The notes below the pieces were generated by a model. That model was not told where the DNA came from and searched no databases. It was given only the letters and a program-made list of their open reading frames with translations. From Listeria weihenstephanensis (GTDB lineage: Bacteria; Bacillota; Bacilli; Lactobacillales; Listeriaceae): a DNA stretch of 64,000 bases. The translations under genes were made by a program, and so were the position numbers. The stretch lies in contig NZ_CP011102.1 of the NCBI RefSeq assembly GCF_003534205.1, positions 2,678,036-2,742,035 on the forward strand, written 5' to 3'. Below are positions 48,871 through 59,366 of the stretch, one piece after another. Position 1 is the first letter of the stretch, and each line of letters starts with the position of its first letter.

Positions 48871-50088
48871 TTATGCATAAATTTTCTTCACACGATAAGG
48901 CACATACACAAACGTAAACACAGCTACAAATGCCAAATTTATCGCAAGTATGATTACGCCATCAATCGATCCATTTTGTGCGATGCCAACGATCCCAAAC
49001 AACAATGCCTGCGCAACGAGTAAAATCCGCAAGAAATGAATGAACGAGCGTCGTCTGAAATGGTCATCAATCGGATAAAGCTTTAACATTACTTGCCCGT
49101 CAAAATGGCGCAACATCGGGATAAACTGGAATCCTGTCAAATAAATGAACAGCAACGAAAAGATAATATTGAGATAGAATCCTTGCACGAAAACGAGTAA
49201 CAGGAACGCAATCACCGTGAGGCGTACGTAAAGTCCCATAAATTCATTCGTTCGCACAAACGTACGGCTCCACAAATACGCAAATGACTTCTCTTTCGCA
49301 TACGGAATCGGACGGTATAAGAAATCTAAATACATCCGACGGCGCACCGTTCCTTTTAAATGGGGCACGTCCGTAAATAAATTCGCCAGACGATAAAACC
49401 GATTCATCCGTGCTTCTTCTTTATCAATCAAATACTCCCACTTGATCGTTAGGCCTACCGTTTTGCGTTTCATCCATATATAACTTGCAAGTAGCACAAC
49501 TAATGCGACTGGAATCGACCAAATCAAGTTGAACGCCAGCACCAAATAAATCAGCGCCGCACTCACGATAATTCTCGTAAACAACCACGTCGTATCCGTA
49601 TTTTCAAGCTTCATCGTCTCCCACTGGAAATACACATTCCACAGTTTGATCAAAAGCATCACAACCAACAACGGGAAAAATCGCGAAAAACTAAATCCAG
49701 TCACCGTAGCGTACATCGGCATACACGCCGCTAAAACTAAAATAAAAATATAAATCTGCATCCAGAAACTAGCCATGTTCGCCTTTTTGAAATATTGATC
49801 CATCGCTTTTTCCTGTACGATCAAATAAACCGCATCCGGCCGTTTGAGCAACGTATTAATCGTCGTCACCGCAATCGCCGCCGTCAACAAAATCACCATC
49901 AAAGGAATAGCTGGAAAAACTGGCGTCAGCGTCTTCACCCAGCCAGAATACGAGTAAACGAACGCCCCGACACCGATAATCAGCACAAATAGCAAGTGGT
50001 CATTCAGCATATAGCGCATATATCTGCTGACTTCTTCCATATAACTACCAAAACGCTTCTTAAATAAATCTACCGCATCAAACTTCAT
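48871..50088 (-). CDS. ecsB: ABC transporter permease EcsB
   Basis: A 405-residue protein with about eight membrane segments matching EcsB. With EcsA it forms an exporter linked in B. subtilis to protein secretion, competence and regulated intramembrane proteolysis (clearing of signal-peptide remnants). Its start overlaps ecsA by 11 bp. Confidence 0.88.
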   Translation of the reverse strand: MKFDAVDLFKKRFGSYMEEVSRYMRYMLNDHLLFVLIIGVGAFVYSYSGWVKTLTPVFPAIPLMVILLTAAIAVTTINTLLKRPDAVYLIVQEKAMDQYFKKANMASFWMQIYIFILVLAACMPMYATVTGFSFSRFFPLLVVMLLIKLWNVYFQWETMKLENTDTTWLFTRIIVSAALIYLVLAFNLIWSIPVALVVLLASYIWMKRKTVGLTIKWEYLIDKEEARMNRFYRLANLFTDVPHLKGTVRRRMYLDFLYRPIPYAKEKSFAYLWSRTFVRTNEFMGLYVRLTVIAFLLLVFVQGFYLNIIFSLLFIYLTGFQFIPMLRHFDGQVMLKLYPIDDHFRRRSFIHFLRILLVAQALLFGIVGIAQNGSIDGVIILAINLAFVAVFTFVYVPYRVKKIYA

Positions 50089-50827
50089 CGGCCTGCTCTT
50101 CTTCCTTCGTTAATTGTACGTAAATCTCATCCAACGAGGCTCCTGGCATTTCAAAATCCGCCTGCAAATCAGCGAGTGTTCCCTGCGCGCGAATAATCCC
50201 ATCATGCAAAATAATAAAACTATCGCAATACTTCTCCGCCGTCGCCAAAATATGTGTCGACATCAAAATACTTGCGCCCGTATCCTTCATCTCCTCAATC
50301 CACTGCAACAACGACTGAATACCAAGCGGATCAAGTCCCACAAACGGCTCATCGATAATATACAAATTCGGCTCAATCAAAAACGCCGACATAATCATGA
50401 CCTTCTGCTTCATCCCTTTTGAAAAATGCGCGGGAAACCAGTTCAGCTTTTTCTCCAACCGAAACTCTTTAAGCAGTGGCGCCATTCGCGTCTTCATTTC
50501 CTCTTCCGTCAAACCATAAGCCATCGCCGTTAGCTCCAAATGCTCTTTTAGCGTTAACTCTTCATATAATACTGGCGTTTCTGGAATATAGGCGAATTGC
50601 TTGCGATACTCTTCCGTATTTTCCGTCAACGTGTGTCCATTGATCGTGATCGTGCCTTTTTTCTGTTGCATCAGACCAGTAATATGCTTAATCGTTGTAC
50701 TTTTACCAGCGCCATTTAGACCGATTAGCCCGACGATTTGACGTTCTTCAATCTCAAAGGAAATATCTTTTAAAACTGGACGTTTCGTATAGCCACCAGT
50801 TAAGTTATGAACCTCTACTAAAGCCAT
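50078..50827 (-). CDS. ecsA: ABC transporter ATP-binding protein EcsA
   Basis: A 249-residue ATPase: Walker A GLNGAGKST, signature FSKGMKQKVMIMSAFL, Walker B LYIIDEPFVGLD. ATG 50827 (MALVEVHNL) is eight bases from AGGAG; an in-frame ATG at 50848 lacks a site. Partner of EcsB and divergent from the HIT gene, the arrangement known from B. subtilis (ecsAB-hit). Confidence 0.92.
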   Translation of the reverse strand: MALVEVHNLTGGYTKRPVLKDISFEIEERQIVGLIGLNGAGKSTTIKHITGLMQQKKGTITINGHTLTENTEEYRKQFAYIPETPVLYEELTLKEHLELTAMAYGLTEEEMKTRMAPLLKEFRLEKKLNWFPAHFSKGMKQKVMIMSAFLIEPNLYIIDEPFVGLDPLGIQSLLQWIEEMKDTGASILMSTHILATAEKYCDSFIILHDGIIRAQGTLADLQADFEMPGASLDEIYVQLTKEEEQADEV

Positions 50828-50988
50828 GTTATCACTCCTATTATCCATCTTATTGACCTTATAATAGCACAGTTGATACCGTTTTCGCTATAAATTAACT
50901 ATTTTGTTCTTGTTTCATACATGCGTTTTATGTGCTTTTATGGTACATTAGATAGAACGAGAGTGAAATTTTTCGGAGGTGTCTATAT

Positions 50989-51408
50989 ATGGATGATTGT
51001 ATTTTCTGCAAAATAGTAAACGGCGAGATTCCTTCTGCTAAAGTTTACGAAGATGACCAAGTATACGCTTTTCTTGATTTAGGGCAGGTAACAGAAGGCC
51101 ACACACTTGTCATTCCAAAGCAACATGCACGCAACATTTTTGATTTACCGGAAGAAACAGCTGCAGAAATTTTCAGGCGTGTTCCAAAGATTGCTGCGGG
51201 TCTCAAAAAAGCCTTACCCTTAAAAGGACTCAACATTTTGAATAATAATGAAGAAATCGCCTCACAAAGCGTTTTTCATTACCATATCCATCTGATTCCG
51301 CGTTACTCGCACAAAGATGATTTCGGCTTGAAATGGGCAGATAACGCTAACTGGTATACAGAAGTTGCCTTTCAAGAACTAGCCGACAAAATTGCTAAAG
51401 AAGTTTAA
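50989..51408 (+). CDS. hit: HIT-family nucleotide hydrolase
   Basis: A 139-residue histidine-triad protein with HYHIHLIPRY (HxHxH). N-terminal CIFCKIVNGEIPSAKVYED carries a CxxC zinc-binding pair. It hydrolyses adenosine-5'-phosphoramidate-type bonds. GGAGG precedes ATG 50989. It is 15 bp upstream of the ytxH-like gene. Confidence 0.93.
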   Translation: MDDCIFCKIVNGEIPSAKVYEDDQVYAFLDLGQVTEGHTLVIPKQHARNIFDLPEETAAEIFRRVPKIAAGLKKALPLKGLNILNNNEEIASQSVFHYHIHLIPRYSHKDDFGLKWADNANWYTEVAFQELADKIAKEV

Positions 51409-51423
51409 AGGAGTGATTGACTT

Positions 51424-51795
51424 ATGAACACAAAATCCGTATTAATCGGTGTACTTATCGGTGGTATCACGAGTGCTGTGACCGCGATTGCCCTCGCACC
51501 TAAATCAGGGCGCGACTTACGCCAAGATATCATGTCTAAATCTGGTGAAGCTGGTGTCATCTTGAAAGAACTTGCCTATAACGCCACAGACTTGCTACAA
51601 TCTGTTCAAGTTTTAGGTACAGAAGGCACAACTTTACTAAAAGATCTATCTACAGATATTAAAGAATCGGTTGCCAATTGGAACGAAGAAATGGAACCCG
51701 AGAAAGCACGTCTAAAAGAAGAGATTAAAGATATGCAAAAAACGATCTCAGATTTAGAAAAAACACTTAAAAAAGACAAAAAAGAAACCAATTAA
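51424..51795 (+). CDS. YtxH-domain protein
   Basis: A 123-residue protein. The N-terminal YtxH segment (KSVLIGVLIGGITSAVTAIALAPKSGRDLRQDI) contains one membrane helix and the LAPKSGRELR motif; the rest is a charged helical region likely to form a coiled coil. General-stress association is known for the family. It follows hit and is closed by a strong terminator. Confidence 0.85.
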   Translation: MNTKSVLIGVLIGGITSAVTAIALAPKSGRDLRQDIMSKSGEAGVILKELAYNATDLLQSVQVLGTEGTTLLKDLSTDIKESVANWNEEMEPEKARLKEEIKDMQKTISDLEKTLKKDKKETN

Positions 51796-51799
51796 ACAA

Positions 51800-51842
51800 A
51801 AAGGCGCAAACTGTTCTCTCGTAGTGCATTTGCGCCTTTTTA
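51800..51842 (+). terminator. Terminator after the ytxH-like gene
   Basis: AAAAAGGCGCAAA / TTTGCGCCTTTTT perfect stem. Confidence 0.88.
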
Positions 51843-51907
51843 AAACGTATAAAATGCCACATTGGTCACACATTATTCACAAGGCTAGAAATATTCCTAA
51901 AAAAGGG

Positions 51908-51936
51908 TTGAAAAAAGTAGCCACAGGGACTACAAT
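51908..51936 (+). promoter_or_regulatory. Sigma-A promoter for the DUF3267 gene
   Basis: TTGAAA (51908-51913), 17 bp spacer, TACAAT (51931-51936). Confidence 0.6.
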
Positions 51937-52027
51937 ACTAAAGTGATCAGTAAGTTTGTATGTTGCAATAACACACATTTTTATGGTAAGGTCACCTATT
52001 TCTATTGTAATGGAGGCTATGTTAGCC

Positions 52028-52570
52028 ATGCGTTGTTTAAAGACAATAAATGTGGAACGAAAAGATGAATACAACCGCGTCTTTTTTAAATCCAGTTTGG
52101 TTTCACTTGCTGTCATGTGTGTGCTTTTTTTAATTGAAAATCTGGTTTTCCCAGGTCAGTTCGTCCCCATTTTTGCAATGCCGACGTTCCTAGCCTTACT
52201 TTTTTTGTATCCGATTCATAAAGGGTTACATTTACTCGCCTTCTTGCGTTATCGTGAGGACGTGCAAATGCGCTTCAAACAACACTTTTATGTTTTGCCG
52301 TGCTTACAAGTAAGAGTTCGCCGGGTTATCCCAAAATGGCGCTATATCATATCGCTTAGTCTACCTTTCCTTTTAATCTCGGTAGGGTTAATCTTAGCGA
52401 TGATCCTAACACCTGTGTTTCATTCGCCACTGTTTATTATTTTGGTCGCGGTTCATGCAGGTATGTGCTACCCAGATTTTCTTCATATTAGAAACATTAT
52501 CGGAACACCAAAACATACTTTTGTAGAAGATGCTGATCGTGGCTTTTCGGTACTTGTTTCAGAAGAGTAA
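52028..52570 (+). CDS. DUF3267-like membrane protein (putative zincin)
   Basis: About 180 residues with four membrane segments. After the second lies HKGLHLLAFL, where related putative zincin peptidases have a HExxH motif; here Glu is replaced by Lys, so peptidase activity is doubtful. ATG 52028 (MRCLKTINVERKDEY) is 11 bases after GGAGG; the frame is open further upstream without a site. It occupies the position before prsA seen in L. monocytogenes. Confidence 0.7.
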   Translation: MRCLKTINVERKDEYNRVFFKSSLVSLAVMCVLFLIENLVFPGQFVPIFAMPTFLALLFLYPIHKGLHLLAFLRYREDVQMRFKQHFYVLPCLQVRVRRVIPKWRYIISLSLPFLLISVGLILAMILTPVFHSPLFIILVAVHAGMCYPDFLHIRNIIGTPKHTFVEDADRGFSVLVSEE

Positions 52571-52581
52571 GGAGGGTTATA

Positions 52582-52770
52582 GTGTTACTTTACGTCCTAT
52601 ATACCGTATTTGGCGTGATCGCTTTATTTGCTTATAATTTGCTAGTCGAGCGATATGCTACAAAACAAGAGTTCAACCCAAAGCAATGTCAATTATTTTA
52701 TCGAATTGTAAATATTGCTGTCCTGTTACTTCTCTTTTCAGCGGCGCTTGAAGGAATTGTATTGTCCTAA
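52582..52770 (+). CDS. Small two-helix membrane protein
   Basis: A 62-residue protein starting GTG 52582, five bases after GGAGGG, and 11 bp after the DUF3267 gene, so probably co-translated. Two membrane helices (LYVLYTVFGVIALFAYNLL and IVNIAVLLLLFSAALEGIV) flank a polar loop with EFNPKQCQLFYR. Function unknown. Confidence 0.65.
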   Translation: MLLYVLYTVFGVIALFAYNLLVERYATKQEFNPKQCQLFYRIVNIAVLLLLFSAALEGIVLS

Positions 52771-52810
52771 TGAGAGAAGCGAAACACAAAATTAGAAATA
52801 GATTAGATTT

Positions 52811-52840
52811 TTGACATTTTACTTTATTATCACCTATTAT
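52811..52840 (+). promoter_or_regulatory. Sigma-A promoter for prsA
   Basis: TTGACA (52811-52816), 18 bp spacer, TATTAT (52835-52840). No PrfA-type palindrome is seen. Confidence 0.6.
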
Positions 52841-52904
52841 GTGGTATGATAAATGTGTAGTTAAGCAGAACGTATTTAAAACTTTGAGGAGCGTGTATTA
52901 TTTA

Positions 52905-53801
52905 ATGAAGAAGAAATTAGTATTAGGTATGGTATCAATGATGGGTCTATTCAGCTTAGCAGCTTGTGGAAATTCCGCAAATGACGCCGTTGTTGAAACC
53001 AAAGCAGGCGACGTAACACAACAAGAACTATATGATGCTATGAAAGCTAAAGTTGGCGATCAATACGTATCACAATTAGCAATGACTAAGATCTTAGAAG
53101 ATAAATATAAAGTATCAGACAAAGAAATTGATGCTGCATACAAAACTTTCCAAGATCAATATGGTGACCAACTTGCAAGCATGTTACAACAAAGTGGTTA
53201 CACTGAAAAAACATTTAAATCTGATTACCTGAAATTCGATCTACTAAGCACAAAAGCTGCAGAAGCTTCTGTTGACACAAGTGATAAAGCGCTAGAAGCT
53301 TATTACAAAACGTGGCAACCAGAGATCACTGTAGAACACATCTTAGTTGCTGATAAAGCAAAAGCAGACGAACTTCACAAAAAAGTAACAACTGGCGGTA
53401 ACTTTGAAGAATTAGCAAAAGCTAACTCAACTGATACAGCTTCTGCTACTGAAGGCGGTAAATTAGCTCCATTCGGTCCTGGTAAAATGTTACCACAATT
53501 CGAAAAAGCTGCTTACGCTTTGAAAAACAAAGGTGACATCAGCCCAGTTACTAAAACAGACGCTGGTTACCACATCATCAAGATGCTAGACCACCCAACA
53601 AAAACTACTTTCGAGAAAGATAAAGCACAAGTGAAGAAAGACTACTTGGCATCGAAAGTAACTGCTGAAGCAAAAACTGCTGCACTACAAAAACTGTACA
53701 AAAAAGCAGACGTTAAAATCGATGATAAAGACTTGAAAGATGCATTCACGCAATATGATGGATCTGCGTCAAGTTCAACTGAAACATCAACTTCTAAATA
53801 A
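52905..53801 (+). CDS. prsA: Foldase lipoprotein PrsA
   Basis: A 298-residue extracytoplasmic peptidyl-prolyl isomerase/chaperone anchored by lipid at Cys in lipobox LAACG. A parvulin (PpiC) domain spans about 135-230 (ITVEHILVADK ... DAGYHIIKMLDH), flanked by a SurA-like N-terminal chaperone region. It helps fold exported proteins. ATG 52905 (MKKKLVLGM) is the signal-peptide start; the 22 codons upstream are untranslated. By position it corresponds to prsA2 of L. monocytogenes, a PrfA-linked virulence factor there. Confidence 0.92.
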   Translation: MKKKLVLGMVSMMGLFSLAACGNSANDAVVETKAGDVTQQELYDAMKAKVGDQYVSQLAMTKILEDKYKVSDKEIDAAYKTFQDQYGDQLASMLQQSGYTEKTFKSDYLKFDLLSTKAAEASVDTSDKALEAYYKTWQPEITVEHILVADKAKADELHKKVTTGGNFEELAKANSTDTASATEGGKLAPFGPGKMLPQFEKAAYALKNKGDISPVTKTDAGYHIIKMLDHPTKTTFEKDKAQVKKDYLASKVTAEAKTAALQKLYKKADVKIDDKDLKDAFTQYDGSASSSTETSTSK

Positions 53802-53812
53802 TTATAAATGTG

Positions 53813-53854
53813 AAAGCCCCGTGAAATCATTCGACGATTTTACGGGGCTTTTTT
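53813..53854 (+). terminator. Terminator after prsA
   Basis: AAAGCCCCGTGAAATC / GATTTTACGGGGCTTTTTT stem-loop. Confidence 0.88.
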
Positions 53855-53904
53855 GTGTGGAGGTTAATGATCATGGCATGGGGGGCATTTACGTCGGCAG
53901 TGGA

Positions 53905-54906
53905 TTTTATATTTCATATTGCTTAGATAAAAACCAAACTATATTTGCACTAAAAAAAGCATGGAAGTAATTCACATTTCACATTACTTAGATAAAACAA
54001 CTAGGGGGAACGATCGTTAGTGTAGATGTTAGCTTATTTACATTTCACAGTACTTAGATAAAACCGGTGGTGCAGCATCAATCCCGTATGGGGAACAAAA
54101 GAATGTACATTTCACATTACTTAGATAAAACCATTCGATTGTGTTTGGTGATGATATGATGATGCGTATTTACATTTCACATTACTTAGATAAAACCGCC
54201 GCCTTCAGCTGATCTAAATATCTCGTATTCGGATTTACATTTCACATTACTTAGATAAAAGATTTCTCTGCTGCTGTTTCTTGTGCGGTACAAGGAACAT
54301 TTACATTTCACATTACTTAGATAAAACGGGGATTTCTCAATTGATGCGATGGGTGTAAACGAATTTACATTTCACATTACTTAGATAAAACTGTCGATAG
54401 CTTGAAGGGTGCCTGCCGTAATAAAGTATTTACATTTCACATTACTTAGATAAAACACATCGAAATCACAAAACGTGAAATATTAGTGTCAGATTTACAT
54501 TTCACATTACTTAGATAAAACCATAATCCGATGGGATATCAGCATGTGCTACCAAATTTACATTTCACATTACTTAGATAAAACATTGGGCAAGCTGATT
54601 TAGCTGCAAATGCGATTGTATTTACATTTCACATTACTTAGATAAAACAATGCACGAAATCAAGGTCAACGCAAAAATAAGCACATTTACATTTCACATT
54701 ACTTAGATAAAACAAACCCTACTTTTTCAATTTCATCTTTAATTTCGCGATTTACATTTCACATTACTTAGATAAAACTGGGCTTATGACACGAATGTCC
54801 GTCGTTTTTTCGAAATTTACATTTCACATTACTTAGATAAAACATTTGACGTGAATACACAGGTAGTATATACCAATATTTACATTTCACATTACTTAGA
54901 TAAAAC
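53905..54906 (-). CRISPR. CRISPR array, 15 repeats plus one degenerate remnant, 14 spacers, type I-B-like repeat
   Basis: 29-bp repeats at 53970, 54036, 54103, 54168, 54233, 54299, 54363, 54428, 54493, 54556, 54620, 54685, 54750, 54815 and 54878 (starts); spacers are 34-38 bp. In the transcribed (minus) direction the repeat begins GTTTTATCTAAGTAA and ends GTGAAATGTAAAT, as in Listeria type I-B and rliB arrays. A decayed repeat lies at 53905-53934, and the first three repeats each carry one substitution. Repeat 5 ends in G instead of C. The clean end at 54906 is therefore leader-proximal, and transcription is leftward. No cas gene is adjacent. Confidence 0.97.
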
Positions 54907-55105
54907 CCGTTCCATTTCGTCCCTACTCCCATCATACCTCAACACCCCAAATCTGTCGACCTCCAGAAAAAATTGTTTTTTCCCTACCTACTCCACTTCC
55001 TCCATCCCATCAAAAACACCAAATCCCTTCCAGCGCAATCGTTTATCAAAATCTGTCGATCTCCCCACTTTTTTGCGTTACTGGTGGTCGACAGATTTCT
55101 TATGT
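54907..55105 (-). promoter_or_regulatory. CRISPR leader with candidate promoter
   Basis: On the minus strand TCGACA (54959-54954), 17 bp spacer, TATGAT (54936-54931), would start transcription about 20 nt before the first repeat. The motif AAATCTGTCGA occurs at 54949 and 55049 (exactly 100 bp apart), and inverted as GGTCGACAGATTT at 55086-55098. The last two could form a stem. No open frame is present. Confidence 0.6.
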
Positions 55106-55145
55106 GATGGAATAACTTCTTTGTATTTTATAGGGGGCTCCGATA

Positions 55146-55193
55146 AAATAAGCCCAGTTGCTCGTTAATGAAAAATGAGCAGCTAGGCTTATT
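55146..55193 (-). terminator. Terminator after the VOC-family gene
   Basis: AATAAGCC ... GGCTTATT with inner GAGCA/TGCTC pairing, followed by TTTAT on the minus strand. Confidence 0.7.
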
Positions 55194-55199
55194 TGGATG

Positions 55200-55580
55200 T
55201 TATTTTTGAAGGATCGCAAAATAGTTGTTTTCATTATCAGCAAAGTTGAAGACACGGCCCATATTTGGGACGTCGATTAGATCGCCAACTGTGATGCCTT
55301 TTGATTTGAAATCTTCGTACATGGCATCAAGGTTCTCTCCATACAAGAGGATCGATGGTGTTCCTAGATTCATTTCTGGTTGCATTTTGGCAACGGCTAC
55401 TTTGTCTTGGAGCACGAATTTTGTTGCGGAATCTTTAGTTGGTGCGATTTCAATCCAGCGCTGTCCGTCTGTTGGTGCGCTTTCGGAGGTGATGACAAAA
55501 CCTACTTTTTCTGTCCAAAATTTTGCTGATGCTTCTTGATCGTTGACGTAAAGCATGACTTGACCGATTTTATGAATCAT
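55200..55580 (-). CDS. VOC-family protein
   Basis: A 126-residue glyoxalase/bleomycin-resistance-fold protein (MIHKIGQVMLYVNDQEASAKFWTEKVGF ... RVFNFADNENNYFAILQ). Metal ligands of the family are plausibly kept, but substrate is unknown. ATG 55580 follows GAGGAATTAGAA; the longer frame starts without a site. It is the first gene right of the CRISPR leader and is read toward it. Confidence 0.8.
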   Translation of the reverse strand: MIHKIGQVMLYVNDQEASAKFWTEKVGFVITSESAPTDGQRWIEIAPTKDSATKFVLQDKVAVAKMQPEMNLGTPSILLYGENLDAMYEDFKSKGITVGDLIDVPNMGRVFNFADNENNYFAILQK

Positions 55581-55656
55581 TTCTAATTCCTCTTTTCTAT
55601 TGCTTTTTGATTGCTTGTTTAGTATAGCAAGATTCGGAGGGGGTTTCAAAAATTAA

Positions 55657-56508
55657 CTATGCTTTGCCTGTGGAGCCGAATTCCTGGATTTTTGCTTGGA
55701 CGGTTGCTGTGATTGCTTTGCGGCCTGGTTCTAAGATGACTTGGGGTTCGTGTGTGTCGGGATTTTCGGTGAGTGCTTGGCGGATTGCTGTGAGCCAGGA
55801 TTTATTGCACTCGGTGTTGACGTTGATTTTGGCGTGGCCAAGCGTGATGGCGCGTTTGATTTGGTGGGGCGGGATGCCGGATGCGCCATGGAGAACGAGC
55901 GGGATCTGGATGGCGTCTTGGATGGCGGCCATTTCTCGGAATCCTAGGACGGGTTCGCCTTGATAGTTGCCGTGGACGGAACCGAGTGCTGCTGCTAGTG
56001 CGTCGATGCCGGTTTCTTTGGTGAGCATGACGCATTCTTCTAGGTCGGCGTAATTGATGTTGCCGATTAAGCCGTCTTCGTTGCCGCCAACCGTGCCTAC
56101 TTCTGCTTCGACATCGACGCCGTGCGCGTGGGCGTAATCGGTGACATCTTTGGTTAGGCGAATATTTTCTGCAATCGGATATTTGGAGCCGTCGAACATG
56201 ACGGATGTGAAGCCGGCATCGATAGCTTGTTTGCAGCGCGCGACGGTGGTTCCATGATCTAAGTGGAGCACGACGGGGATTGTAATACTGTATTCTGTGA
56301 TTAGATTTTTAACCATCGATGTGATCGTTTGGAATCCGCCTAGAAAGTCTATCATTCGATCTGACGCGCCGATGATAACGGGGGCTTTTTCTTTTTCGGC
56401 GGCGATTAGGATGGCGTGAATCCATGATAAGCCATTGATGTTGAACTGGCCAACTGCGTATTTTTCGCTGTGCGCTTTTTTAAGTACTTCGTTTAGAGTT
56501 ACTAACAT
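55657..56508 (-). CDS. iolJ: Class II aldolase of inositol catabolism (DKGP aldolase)
   Basis: A 283-residue class II fructose-bisphosphate-aldolase-fold enzyme. Zinc-binding VVLHLDHGTT and DVEAEVGTVGGNEDG, LVLHGASGIP and KINVNTEC are intact. Its close similarity to B. subtilis IolJ and its place at the end of the iol cluster indicate cleavage of 6-phospho-5-dehydro-2-deoxygluconate to dihydroxyacetone phosphate and malonate semialdehyde. ATG 56508 has AGGAGG upstream. Confidence 0.92.
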   Translation of the reverse strand: MLVTLNEVLKKAHSEKYAVGQFNINGLSWIHAILIAAEKEKAPVIIGASDRMIDFLGGFQTITSMVKNLITEYSITIPVVLHLDHGTTVARCKQAIDAGFTSVMFDGSKYPIAENIRLTKDVTDYAHAHGVDVEAEVGTVGGNEDGLIGNINYADLEECVMLTKETGIDALAAALGSVHGNYQGEPVLGFREMAAIQDAIQIPLVLHGASGIPPHQIKRAITLGHAKINVNTECNKSWLTAIRQALTENPDTHEPQVILEPGRKAITATVQAKIQEFGSTGKA

Positions 56509-56571
56509 ATTATACCTCCTCGTATTGAAACAGAATCCACGAGCTTTTGTTGCCACTCGTGGATTTCTATG

Positions 56572-57408
56572 CTATATGCTGAAATATTTGGACACTACTT
56601 TGACGGTGGTTTCTTTTGCTTTTCGGATCGTTTCTTCTGGTGTTAATTTGTAATACTCTGGCCTGAAAAGTTCTACGGAAACAACGTCGGAATACCCGAT
56701 TTCTTTTAAGGTTTGGATGTGCGCGTCAAGGTCTATCGCACCGTGGCCTGGCCAAACGCGGTCATCATCGGTTAACAGGCCGATTTGGAAATCTTCGGTG
56801 TCATCGATGTGAAAAATGAAGATTTTGGAGCCATCTGCGTTTTTTAGGCTATCGATATTAGAGCCCATCGCGTGGAAATGGAAGGAATCAAATACGAGAC
56901 CTACATTTTCGCGATTGACACTTTGAACGATATCATACGCATCTTCAAATGTGTTGACGGTGCACTCTGGATGTCCAACAAATTCAACGGCAATCTTGAC
57001 GCCATGTGTTTTTGCAATGTCGGATAGTTCCTCGAGTACCGCTACGCTACTTGCTTTGATGTCTTTTTTCAAAATTTTATCGGTCGTTACGAGTGGAACT
57101 GCCACAACATATTTCGCGCCAATTTTATCACAGATTGCCATCATTTCTTTAAATTCTTGAATGATTGCGGCATGACCAGCTTCGTCACGATTGTTGAAAA
57201 ATACAAGCGCGTTTAGAGCTAACGGTTTAATGTGATGTGTCTTGAAATACTCAGCGAGCTCGTCAATGCTATGTGTCTCTAAGTACTCTGGCAGTTTGTC
57301 CATACTCCTAATTTCGATATAATCGTAGCCATTCGCTTCACAAATCGCTAAATCTTTTTCTAAATTAGAGTTTTCAAGTGTCGTTGCTTCATTGAAACAT
57401 AACTTCAT
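56572..57408 (-). CDS. iolI: 2-keto-myo-inositol isomerase
   Basis: A 278-residue TIM-barrel sugar-phosphate-isomerase-like protein, the same length as B. subtilis IolI and near-identical in long stretches (MKLCFNEATTLENSNL, KPLALNALVFFNNRDE, HIDDTEDF). It interconverts inosose isomers so that other inositols can enter the pathway. Metal ligands lie in AVEFVGHP, VFDSFHFHAM and SVELFRPEYY. Confidence 0.95.
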   Translation of the reverse strand: MKLCFNEATTLENSNLEKDLAICEANGYDYIEIRSMDKLPEYLETHSIDELAEYFKTHHIKPLALNALVFFNNRDEAGHAAIIQEFKEMMAICDKIGAKYVVAVPLVTTDKILKKDIKASSVAVLEELSDIAKTHGVKIAVEFVGHPECTVNTFEDAYDIVQSVNRENVGLVFDSFHFHAMGSNIDSLKNADGSKIFIFHIDDTEDFQIGLLTDDDRVWPGHGAIDLDAHIQTLKEIGYSDVVSVELFRPEYYKLTPEETIRKAKETTVKVVSKYFSI

Positions 57409-57430
57409 CGTGTGTCTCCTCTTTTCTTAT

Positions 57431-59330
<1,900 letters not shown>

Positions 59331-59366
59331 TTATTCCTCCAATTCATAGATTTATAGCGCTTTCAT

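Noticed and set aside
52771-52904. PrfA box before prsA
   Set aside because: Searched for a TTAACA-N2-TGTTAA palindrome because prsA2 is PrfA-linked in L. monocytogenes; none found.
53740-53970. Open frame running from prsA into the CRISPR array
   Set aside because: It is out of frame with prsA, crosses the prsA terminator and has no start site; chance frame.
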